Source: Nanobdellota archaeon (GTDB lineage Archaea; Nanobdellota; Nanobdellia; Pacearchaeales; GW2011-AR1). From it: a DNA stretch of 5,024 nucleotides. Position numbers and translations under genes: made by a program. The DNA lies in assembly GCA_030689875.1 (NCBI GenBank), contig JAUYHR010000040.1, positions 1 through 5,024 on the forward strand, read 5' to 3'. Under the pieces are notes generated by a model, which saw only the letters and a program-made list of their open reading frames with translations, was not told where the DNA came from and ran no database searches. Shown piece after piece: positions 1-4,687 of the stretch (position 1 is the first letter of the stretch; each line of letters begins with the position of its first letter).

Positions 1-430
1 CATACTTTTGTGTTCGGATTAAGCCGATTTCATATTTTTCATTTTGACATGAAAATTCTGATGATGTGAATTCATTTGACAAATATATTTTTTTCAAATT
101 ATTATCCCCTAAAACTATATTTTTTTTACCATTAATTATTCCAATCATATCAGAACAACTCTTACTCCCGCCACTTTTCTCAATCACAGAAATAACCTTA
201 ACATCCCCCGTAACGTTTTTAATTATTTCATTTTCCAAGTGTTTTAAAAGAGAACTTTTTCCGGTTTCAACTTTATCAAATGGTTTGATAATGCCAATAA
301 AAAAAATTATAAAACTTATAAATAATATAAATGAAATAATAAAACTTACATGCGAGCCTTTACGACTTTTTGGAAAAAAGGCGTAATGAGAAATTTCCCG
401 TTTCGCTTTTTTGTTTAATTTTTTAATCAT
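1..430 (-). CDS. Pilin-like single-span membrane or exported protein, 3' end cut by window edge
   Basis: An open frame of 143 codons runs from the ATG at 430-428 to the left edge without a stop, so the C-terminus is missing. The N-terminus (residues 1-25) is strongly basic and ends in R23-K24-G25. It is followed by SHVS and a uniformly hydrophobic stretch at about residues 28-48, then KPFDK and a polar region with a GGSKSCSD patch (cysteines at 92 and 128). A basic head ending in (K/R)G before a hydrophobic helix resembles an archaeal class III (prepilin) signal or a type II membrane anchor; the helix would be the filament core or the anchor. A strong Shine-Dalgarno site (GGAGGA, 439-444) lies 8 nt upstream, inside the last codons of the TadC-like gene, so the two are probably translationally coupled. 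I do not recognise the specific family. Function as a minor pilin or pilus-associated protein is inferred from context and topology. Confidence 0.82.
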   Translation of the reverse strand, partial: MIKKLNKKAKREISHYAFFPKSRKGSHVSFIISFILFISFIIFFIGIIKPFDKVETGKSSLLKHLENEIIKNVTGDVKVISVIEKSGGSKSCSDMIGIINGKKNIVLGDNNLKKIYLSNEFTSSEFSCQNEKYEIGLIRTQKY

Positions 431-435
431 TTAAT

Positions 436-1269
436 TCATCCTCCAAAAAGAGCGTTTGAAATTGTGGAAATTAAAAAAGCAGAGATCATCAATATAAATG
501 AATGTTTAACTCCGTTTTTTATGCTCTCTTCTGCAAGTTTGCCGATGATTAATCCGCTGAATAATCCCTGAACTAAAAGCAAATCCAAAAAAGCGTCCGA
601 TATTTCTTTTGGATCAAATCCTGCTCCGCTGGTTTCCACGCCGCCGATGCTGATTGTTCCGGCAAGACCTGAAACAAGAGGTAAAATTTGAAACTGCATA
701 ACTAAAACAATTATTATAAAAACAAAGAAAATAATATATCCCTGAACCATTAACGCAGAAATCGCGGCTTTTCTTTCTTTTTTTAATTTATCCGTTGTGC
801 TGACAGCTTCGGCAACAGATTCTAAAATTTTTCCAATATCTCCGCCTGCCCTTTCAGCCTGTCGAATTAATGTTATTGCTTTTGATATTTTTTTATTGCC
901 AATATCTTTTGAAAAAGTCTGCATTGCAATGTTTAAAGGAATTCCCATAGAAATTTGGTTTGCTAATTTCCCGACGTGCTTATTTAAAACTTCATAATTT
1001 CTATTTTTTAATATCAAAATGCTTTTGCTTATTGAAGAGCCCATTTTTACGCTTTCCACAAGGTTTCTTGCAAATTCCAAGAACATTTCCTCTTTTTCTC
1101 TTGCAATTTTCGTTTCAGTAATAGTTGAAAAAACAAAAGGCAAAATTCCGATAATAATTCCAATTCCAAAAACTAAAGAAAATGCAGGGCTTTCTTTAAA
1201 TAAAAAAGCTCCCGCTATAATTAAAACTGCCAACGCTATTCCTATTTTATGCTGTTTTTTAAATTTCAT
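436..1269 (-). CDS. Type II secretion system F family (TadC-like) membrane protein, short form
   Basis: This 277-residue integral membrane protein belongs to the T2SF (GspF/PilC/TadC) family, whose members form the membrane platform on which an ATPase drives pilin assembly or secretion. Two N-terminal membrane helices (about 8-25 and 31-49) are followed by a cytoplasmic helical T2SF domain at about 60-172. That domain carries the family signature AERAGGDIGKILESVA (138-153), which corresponds to the (S/A)GG..(L/I) stretch found across the family. Hydrophobic helices follow at about 173-197, 228-245 and 256-274. The ATG start lies 3 nt after the stop of the larger TadC-like gene, so the pair is co-transcribed. 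It has only one T2SF domain, and archaeal platform proteins commonly work as a tandem or as two adjacent genes; this is the second half of such a pair. The family assignment is firm. Whether the machine is a pilus, an archaellum or a secretion system cannot be decided here. Confidence 0.9.
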   Translation of the reverse strand: MKFKKQHKIGIALAVLIIAGAFLFKESPAFSLVFGIGIIIGILPFVFSTITETKIAREKEEMFLEFARNLVESVKMGSSISKSILILKNRNYEVLNKHVGKLANQISMGIPLNIAMQTFSKDIGNKKISKAITLIRQAERAGGDIGKILESVAEAVSTTDKLKKERKAAISALMVQGYIIFFVFIIIVLVMQFQILPLVSGLAGTISIGGVETSGAGFDPKEISDAFLDLLLVQGLFSGLIIGKLAEESIKNGVKHSFILMISAFLISTISNALFGG

Positions 1270-1272
1270 TTT

Positions 1273-2547
1273 TTAGTCAGTTTTTTTCAAGTGCAAAAAA
1301 ATCAGGAAAAAAATATTAAGCATTGCAACGCCCCCGACCATCATTAAAGTTATAGTTGACGTAGGAAGAGAAATTCCCAATCCGCTTATTTTCATTATCA
1401 TTAACAAAAGCATAAAAATCATCGGCGCAGCAATAACGATGCTGATATACAAATCCATAAATGTCTCGGCTGTTTTTGTTTCTTTTTCTCTTTTTAGTTT
1501 ATAGTCAAATAATAAAGTCTCAGCCCGCGTCTCAAAAAATTTGGTTAAATCGCCTCCCGAATTTATTGTCGTCGCCAGCCCGCCGAGCAGTTCGCTCATT
1601 TTTTTGCTTGGAGAGCTGTATGCAGTAATTGTCAGAGCATTTACAACACTATATCCGTGGACATTTATATGATTCATTAATTTTGTGAACTCTTTTTTAA
1701 CATTTGGAAATTCGCCCGAAGAAATTATGATTTCAAAAATTTTTACAGGATTAATAAGCGAGTTTGATATCGCCGCCATATTAATTGTTGCAAAAGGAAG
1801 TTCAGCGTCTATTTGCGCTTCATAAGCCCGTCTGTCTAAAGAAGGATACACATAAGAAATAATAAACCCAGCAATAGGAAAGGCAATTAAAATCCAGATT
1901 AATTTCAACGCTCTTGAACCAATATCTTCTACAAGTTTTATAACCGGTAAACTTGGCTGTATGCTAAAAAATGTGAAAAAAATAAAAAAAATTAATCCAG
2001 CAGCTGCAGCCAAAAGAGTTGTAAATAAAATTATTGAAATATATGTCGGGAAAAGATACATTAAATTTGATTTTTCTAAATCCACCTGAAGCGCTTTAAA
2101 GGAATCTTTTTCAACTAATTTTTTTGAATATCTTGAAAAAAGTTTGTTTGCAAATTTCGCATATGAATCTTCTTTTACAACTTTTTTAAAATCTTCTTCT
2201 TTTTTAATTATCCTAGCTTCTTTCTTTAATCTTTTTATTGTTTCTTTTTCTAATTCATCAAAATTTTCTTCTTTTTTTGTTAAAAGTTTTGATTCACCTA
2301 AAATACTCTGAGAAAGAATTCTTGGGGTAACAAAGCTATCAAGTATTTTTGGAATTCTTTCATTTAATTTCTTTAATTCTATTGTTAATTCTCTAATTTG
2401 CTGAGAGACTATTTTCTCATTTTCTAAATGCTTTATTCCATAAAGCCGTTTAATCTCTGTTAGAATATTCTTTTGCTTCAGAGTTGTCTCTTTAATTTCA
2501 TCAATTAATTCTTTAAATCCTATTTCTTCTTCGCCAAAAATTGTCAT
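1273..2547 (-). CDS. TadC/ArlJ-like pilus assembly platform protein (type II secretion system F family)
   Basis: This is a 424-residue platform protein. Residues 1-150 are a charged, predicted coiled-coil cytoplasmic region rich in Lys and Glu. Membrane helices lie at about 167-194 and 215-235. The second is followed by YPSLDRRAYEAQIDAELPFA (234-253), a typical archaeal TadC/ArlJ stretch leading into the T2SF domain. The domain continues through NPVKIFEIIISSGEF (266-280), SSPSKKMSELLGGL (311-324) and the conserved TTINSGGDL (326-334), and ends in membrane helices at about 363-386 and 398-418. The length and the SPSKK/SGGDL motifs resemble FlaJ/ArlJ and archaeal TadC more than bacterial GspF. 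It acts in the cytoplasmic membrane, where it would couple a TadA/ArlI-type ATPase to the growing filament. It sits between the 56-aa gene and the 277-aa TadC-like gene. No close Shine-Dalgarno precedes the ATG; the nearest GGAAGGG ends 17 nt upstream, beside a hairpin at 2562-2580. Confidence 0.92.
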   Translation of the reverse strand: MTIFGEEEIGFKELIDEIKETTLKQKNILTEIKRLYGIKHLENEKIVSQQIRELTIELKKLNERIPKILDSFVTPRILSQSILGESKLLTKKEENFDELEKETIKRLKKEARIIKKEEDFKKVVKEDSYAKFANKLFSRYSKKLVEKDSFKALQVDLEKSNLMYLFPTYISIILFTTLLAAAAGLIFFIFFTFFSIQPSLPVIKLVEDIGSRALKLIWILIAFPIAGFIISYVYPSLDRRAYEAQIDAELPFATINMAAISNSLINPVKIFEIIISSGEFPNVKKEFTKLMNHINVHGYSVVNALTITAYSSPSKKMSELLGGLATTINSGGDLTKFFETRAETLLFDYKLKREKETKTAETFMDLYISIVIAAPMIFMLLLMIMKISGLGISLPTSTITLMMVGGVAMLNIFFLIFLHLKKTD

Positions 2548-2561
2548 TTTTTATTTTGTTT

Positions 2562-2580
2562 ATACCCTTCCTTAGGGTAT
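2562..2580 (-). promoter_or_regulatory. Hairpin spanning the stop codon before the TadC-like gene
   Basis: Perfect 7-bp inverted arms (ATACCCT at 2562-2568 and AGGGTAT at 2574-2580) enclose a 5-nt loop that reads AAGGA on the minus-strand transcript. The hairpin covers the last codons and TAA of the 56-aa gene. It could tune translation or RNA stability at the junction with the TadC-like gene. A T-run typical of a terminator does not follow, so read-through is expected. Confidence 0.4.
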
Positions 2581-2742
2581 TAAAATTTTGATTTTTCTCT
2601 GAATTATAATAATCTTATTTTTAGTTTCATTAAATTTTTTTAAATCTTTTAGAATAAAAAACTGCTCTAAATTTTTAATTTCATGTTCAAGAGCATTTAA
2701 TTGAATTTCTATTTCTGAAACTTCTCCTGCCTCTATTTTCAT
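2572..2742 (-). CDS. Small helical protein, first gene of the pilus/secretion operon
   Basis: A 56-residue, wholly hydrophilic protein of unknown family. The pattern MKIEAGEVSEIEIQLNALE, then two amphipathic helices (about 10-30 and 33-53) rich in Glu, Lys and Ile, suggests a helical hairpin or coiled coil. No signal peptide or membrane helix is visible. I chose the ATG at 2742 over the in-frame TTG at 2757 because a TATA-like TTTAATAA (minus strand, centred near 2767.5) lies about 25 nt upstream of it, which fits a leaderless transcript beginning at the ATG. The stop lies 24 nt before the start of the TadC-like gene, so the two are likely one transcript. Short helical proteins beside T2SF genes could serve as cytoplasmic adaptors or regulators of the platform; that is inference. 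It could also be a chance ORF, but the promoter placement and the operon position favour a real gene. Confidence 0.68.
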   Translation of the reverse strand: MKIEAGEVSEIEIQLNALEHEIKNLEQFFILKDLKKFNETKNKIIIIQRKIKILIP

Positions 2743-2763
2743 ATTAAAAATAAACAAATTTGA

Positions 2764-2773
2764 TTATTAAACG
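2764..2773 (-). promoter_or_regulatory. Leaderless-type promoter of the minus-strand pilus operon
   Basis: Read on the minus strand this is CGTTTAATAA, with a purine-rich stretch (ATCAAAA) just upstream that could act as the BRE. The TATA centre is about 25 nt from the ATG at 2742, the archaeal TATA-to-start distance, so transcription would begin at or next to the start codon. It drives the 56-aa gene and, by spacing, the downstream T2SF genes. Confidence 0.5.
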
Positions 2774-2868
2774 TTTTGATTTTAATGAGTTAAATTGAAA
2801 TGGCGCGCAACATCTAATTCCTAATCCTCTCAGTACAAAAGTCTTTTATTCCAAATATCACTCGGAAG

Positions 2869-2877
2869 TTTTTTAAA
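2869..2877 (+). promoter_or_regulatory. Promoter of the rpo7-spt4-rps24e-rps27ae operon
   Basis: TTTTTTAAA preceded by the purine-containing CGGAAG (2863-2868) forms a TATA/BRE-like pair. Its centre lies about 23 nt from the ATG at 2896 and 26 nt from the adjacent ATG at 2899, so the message is probably leaderless. No Shine-Dalgarno sequence is present before the start, which agrees with that reading. Confidence 0.55.
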
Positions 2878-2895
2878 CCATTTTCTCTATTTTTT

Positions 2896-3504
2896 ATGAT
2901 GTTCTATTTAATGGATATGGAAGATTATGTAAGGGTAGAGCCAAAGTTCTTTGGTTTGCCTACTTTAGAAGCTGTTGAAAAACAACTCAGAGAAACATAT
3001 GCTGATTATTATGGCAAGGAATTAGGAAGAGCTGTCGTCGTGATTGATGTTTTGTCTGTTGGCGAGGGTGTGATTATTCCCGGAGATGGCGCAGCATATT
3101 ATAATTCAAAATTTAAATTGTTAGTCTGGAAACCGGAGCTTCATGAATTGGTTTTTGGAGAGATTTTAGAAATAACTAATTTTGGGGCTTTTATTAATCT
3201 TGGAGCAATAAAAGGGATGATTCATATTTCGCAGACAATGGATGATTTTGTAAGTTTCAGCAAATCAAACACTTTGTCTGGAAAATCCTCAAAAAGAATT
3301 TTAAAAAATGGAGATTTATGTCTGGCAAGAATCGTTGCAATTTCGCATAAAGGAAATGAGCCAAAAATAGGGTTAACAATGCGTCAGCCCGGACTTGGAA
3401 AAATTGAATGGATTAAAGAAGACGCAATAAAAAGAAAAAAAGAAAGTGAAAAAACAGCAAAAGGGGAAACAAAAGACAAAAAAACAAAAAAGGAGAAAAA
3501 ATGA
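2896..3504 (+). CDS. rpo7: DNA-directed RNA polymerase subunit Rpo7 (RpoE', stalk subunit)
   Basis: Rpo7 is the archaeal counterpart of eukaryotic Rpb7. With Rpo4 it forms the stalk of RNA polymerase, which binds emerging RNA and helps open-complex formation. The N-terminal RNP-like domain (about 1-78) carries the characteristic MEDYVRVEPKFFG start (8-20) and IIPGDGAAYY (60-69). An S1/OB domain follows, with the G-x-I-x-x-x-x-x-F-G-A-F pattern at 88-99, GMIHISQ (107-113) and the terminal signature KIGLTMRQPGLGKIEWI (157-173). The last ~28 residues form a Lys/Glu-rich tail absent from the compact forms of the family (commonly about 185-190 residues; this one is 202). Two adjacent ATG codons (2896 and 2899) are possible starts. 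Homologues begin shortly before the MEDxVR motif, so either fits. It heads the operon. Its stop overlaps the ATG of a 27-codon ORF (ATGA), and spt4 follows 72 nt later. Confidence 0.96.
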   Translation: MMFYLMDMEDYVRVEPKFFGLPTLEAVEKQLRETYADYYGKELGRAVVVIDVLSVGEGVIIPGDGAAYYNSKFKLLVWKPELHELVFGEILEITNFGAFINLGAIKGMIHISQTMDDFVSFSKSNTLSGKSSKRILKNGDLCLARIVAISHKGNEPKIGLTMRQPGLGKIEWIKEDAIKRKKESEKTAKGETKDKKTKKEKK

Positions 3505-3584
3505 CAAGACAAAATAAAATGCCTAAACTGAAATTTAAAAATTTTGTAAAAGATATTTTTAATCAGGAGATTAAAAATGCCTAA
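3501..3584 (+). CDS. Possible 27-codon ORF coupling rpo7 to spt4
   Basis: ATG at 3501 overlaps the TGA of rpo7 (ATGA) and is preceded by AGGAG (3491-3495) at a 5-nt spacing, a good ribosome site. The frame encodes 27 residues, basic and aromatic-containing (it starts MTRQNKMPKLKFKNF), and ends TAA at 3582-3584, overlapping the first codons of spt4. Ribosomes finishing rpo7 could pass through it and reload on spt4, which has its own AGGAG at 3565-3569. I see no domain or homologue. The AGGAG lies within the rpo7 lysine/glutamate tail codons and may be incidental. It may therefore be a coupling or leader ORF rather than a functional peptide. Confidence 0.35.
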   Translation: MTRQNKMPKLKFKNFVKDIFNQEIKNA

Positions 3585-3768
3585 ACAGCGAGCATGTAAA
3601 CTTTGCAATACGATTTTTGAACAAGGAGAGAAATGCCCTAAATGCGGAGCTAAAGAAATTACAGAATCGTTTAAAGGAAGAATTGTTTTGTTAGATCCTG
3701 AAAAATCTGAAATTGCCAATAAAATAAATATTAAAGAAAAAGGAAATTATGCAATTAAAACCCGTTAG
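3577..3768 (+). CDS. spt4: Transcription elongation factor Spt4 (RpoE'')
   Basis: Spt4 is a small zinc-ribbon protein that pairs with Spt5 (a NusG relative) on the RNA polymerase clamp and promotes processive elongation. The 63-residue product has the expected size. It carries the four zinc ligands C7-x2-C10 and C20-x2-C23 (ACKLCNTIF and KCPKCGAKEI), followed by the strand-rich segment FKGRIVLLDPEKSEIANKI that forms the Spt5 interface in the family. The start is fixed by AGGAG at 3565-3569, 7 nt before the ATG, and by the MPKQRACKLC beginning typical of homologues. It lies between rpo7 and rps24e in the widespread archaeal order. Nothing is missing. Confidence 0.95.
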   Translation: MPKQRACKLCNTIFEQGEKCPKCGAKEITESFKGRIVLLDPEKSEIANKINIKEKGNYAIKTR

Positions 3769-3789
3769 TCTAAATAAAAAATAAACCCC

Positions 3790-4146
3790 ATGAAAACAGA
3801 AATTATTGACGAAAAAAAGAATCCGCTATTTAACAGAAAAGAAATCATCTTAGAAGTTGAATCAGAAATCACTCCAAGCCATTCTGAAGCTGAAAAAATT
3901 GTTTCTGAAAAATTCAAAACTTCTTCTGAAGCTTTAAAAATAAAAAAAATTTATGGCAGATTTGGTTCAAAAACGTTTAGGATTAACGCAAATATTTATT
4001 CTTCAAAAGAGGAAAAAGAAAGCATTGAACCTAAATCTAAAAAGGAAAAAGAAGCCGAAGCTAAAGTTCTTGAAGAAGCTAAAAAAGCTGAAGAGGAAAA
4101 AAGAAAAGCGAAAGAAGAATCTAAAAAACTGGATGAGAAAAAATAA
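3790..4146 (+). CDS. rps24e: Small ribosomal subunit protein eS24 (S24e)
   Basis: S24e is an archaeal and eukaryotic protein of the 30S/40S subunit. The 118-residue product has the family core in residues 1-72: the opening NPLFNRKEIILEVE (11-24), the TPSHSEAEKIVSEKF helix (28-42), and GRFGSKTFRINANIYSS (56-72), whose G.FG......A.IY pattern is diagnostic. Residues 73-118 are an Ala/Lys/Glu-rich extension predicted as a charged coiled coil or long helix. It likely contacts rRNA or stays flexible; that is inference. The ATG at 3790 lies 21 nt after spt4. No Shine-Dalgarno is evident (the upstream bases are ATAAACCCC), unlike spt4, so translation probably depends on read-through transcription or a nearby start. 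The product is complete. Confidence 0.94.
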   Translation: MKTEIIDEKKNPLFNRKEIILEVESEITPSHSEAEKIVSEKFKTSSEALKIKKIYGRFGSKTFRINANIYSSKEEKESIEPKSKKEKEAEAKVLEEAKKAEEEKRKAKEESKKLDEKK

Positions 4147-4147
4147 A

Positions 4148-4157
4148 TTTATATAAA
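4148..4157 (+). promoter_or_regulatory. TATA box of a possible internal promoter for rps27ae
   Basis: TTTATATAAA, a near-ideal archaeal TATA box, begins 1 nt after the rps24e stop. Its centre is about 23 nt before the rps27ae ATG at 4175, which places the start of transcription at or beside the start codon. It could give rps27ae an independent leaderless mRNA in addition to read-through from the operon. Confidence 0.55.
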
Positions 4158-4174
4158 ACTGATTAAAAAATAAA

Positions 4175-4390
4175 ATGCCGAAAAAAATTATAAAGAAAGG
4201 AAAGAAGAAGCACAAAAATAAGCCAACCAGCAAGAAGTATTCAAAATATAAAATTGAAAATGGCGTTGTGAAAAGGGAAAAATACTGCCCAAGATGCGGG
4301 CCAGGGATATTTTTAATGGTCACTAAAGACAGAAGCTATTGCGGAAAATGCCATTATACCGAGTTTACAAGTAAGAAGGCAGAAGAATAA
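4175..4390 (+). CDS. rps27ae: Small ribosomal subunit protein eS31 (S27ae)
   Basis: S27ae is a zinc-binding protein of the archaeal small ribosomal subunit. In eukaryotes it is made as a ubiquitin fusion, but in archaea it stands alone, as here. The 71-residue product begins with a Lys-rich tail (1-20), followed by KYSKYKIENGVVKREKYCPR. The zinc ribbon is C38-x2-C41 and C56-x2-C59, in the contexts CPRCGPGIFLM and CGKCHYTEF, which match the family signature. The start agrees with the MPKK beginning and with the TATA box at 4148-4157; there is no Shine-Dalgarno. It is the last gene of the operon, and a T6 tract follows immediately. Confidence 0.95.
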   Translation: MPKKIIKKGKKKHKNKPTSKKYSKYKIENGVVKREKYCPRCGPGIFLMVTKDRSYCGKCHYTEFTSKKAEE

Positions 4391-4397
4391 TTTTTTA
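4391..4397 (+). terminator. T-rich terminator after rps27ae
   Basis: TTTTTTA directly follows the rps27ae TAA. Archaeal transcription ends at such oligo-T tracts without needing a hairpin. Further T-runs at 4503-4508 and 4520-4525 could act as backup sites. Assignment is by sequence only. Confidence 0.5.
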
Positions 4398-4414
4398 ATG
4401 AACTTAAGAATGTG

Positions 4415-4501
4415 ATGCGTGGCTGAAATAAATTCCGTCGACGCATTCTAAAAATATAATGCGTGGGAGCAGAAAATAAAAACAAAAAGCTTAATTCCAC
4501 G
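4415..4501. repeat. Repeated ATGCGT arms forming mutually exclusive stems
   Basis: ATGCGT occurs at 4415-4420 and again within AATGCGT at 4458-4464. Between them lies ACGCATT (4441-4447), which can pair with either copy (6 bp with the first across a 20-nt loop; 7 bp with the second across a 10-nt loop). Downstream, TTCCACG (4495-4501) pairs with CGTGGGA (4462-4468) and its CCACG with CGTGG (4418-4422). Three stems therefore compete for shared arms. No protein-coding frame explains the region. It lies between T-rich tracts of both strands. Confidence 0.5.
4471..4490 (-). terminator. T-rich tract ending the minus-strand structured unit
   Basis: On the minus strand this reads as three T-runs (T5, T5 and T4) separated by G and A. 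A long oligo-T cluster of this kind is the usual archaeal stop signal. It lies downstream of the structured segment at 4510-4653 and upstream of nothing coding on that strand within 470 nt. Confidence 0.45.
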
Positions 4502-4509
4502 ACTTTTTA

Positions 4510-4653
4510 ATTATCAATCTTTTTTATTACAACCCTGATCAACAATCTTTGTTGTTTCAAGCGTTGTTTTAAGTTTTAAAACAACCCTGGGAGATTCTTC
4601 AAGCCGCTCAAAAAGATGACCTGAAGCTTCTCCTGGGGAAAAAGAGGTGATAA
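4510..4653 (-). ncRNA. Candidate structured non-coding RNA (unrecognised)
   Basis: A promoter at 4673-4687 would start a minus-strand transcript near 4650. The following ~140 nt fold into three successive stems. The first pairs GGAGA with UCUCC, then has an AG/AA internal loop, then a 9-bp helix of CUUCAGGUC with GGCUUGAAG (two G-U pairs). The second is a perfect 10-bp hairpin of GUUGUUUUAA and UUAAAACAAC with a 3-nt loop (4563-4585). The third is CAACAA/UUGUUG with a 3-nt loop (4540-4554). CAGGGUUGU occurs twice, before stems two and after three (4581-4589, 4529-4537). GC content looks higher than in the flanks, as in structural RNAs of AT-rich archaea. I do not recognise it as SRP RNA, RNase P RNA, 5S, tRNA or a C/D guide. 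An overlapping startless 53-codon frame (4514-4675) is an alternative reading. Confidence 0.4.
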
Positions 4654-4672
4654 TATATCCACATCTTTGAAC

Positions 4673-4687
4673 TATTTAAACCTTTCG
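4673..4687 (-). promoter_or_regulatory. Promoter facing left (BRE plus TATA) for the structured unit
   Basis: On the minus strand this reads CGAAAGGTTTAAATA, an archaeal consensus arrangement of a BRE (CGAAA) two bases before a TATA box (TTTAAATA). Transcription would start about 25 nt downstream, near 4650. No start codon in an extended frame lies there, which favours a non-coding product. Confidence 0.55.

Noticed and set aside
66..386. 106-codon plus-strand frame at the left end
   Set aside because: It lies antisense to the minus-strand frame 1-430, which has a strong Shine-Dalgarno, operon placement and a sensible signal/anchor architecture. The plus frame is a hydrophobic shadow.
2755..2757. 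TTG at 2757 as start of the small operon-head protein
   Set aside because: The ATG at 2742 is a standard start and lies 25 nt from the TATA element; the TTG would leave about 10 nt.
2800..2818. GCGCGC and a 5-codon ATG frame in the divergent promoter region
   Set aside because: The GC-rich hexamer stands out in AT-rich DNA, but it is short and single, with no partner repeat, so it supports no call.
3384..3719. 111-codon minus-strand frame across rpo7 and spt4
   Set aside because: It is antisense to two firmly identified genes and has no supporting signals.
4003..4323. 106-codon minus-strand Phe-rich frame
   Set aside because: It is the complement of the lysine-rich S24e and S27ae codons, which produce Phe runs; no promoter or homologue is apparent.
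4405..4450. Box C/D guide RNA (GTGATGC followed by CTGA)
   Set aside because: Only 4 nt separate the C-like and D-like boxes, leaving no room for a guide, and no C'/D pair follows.
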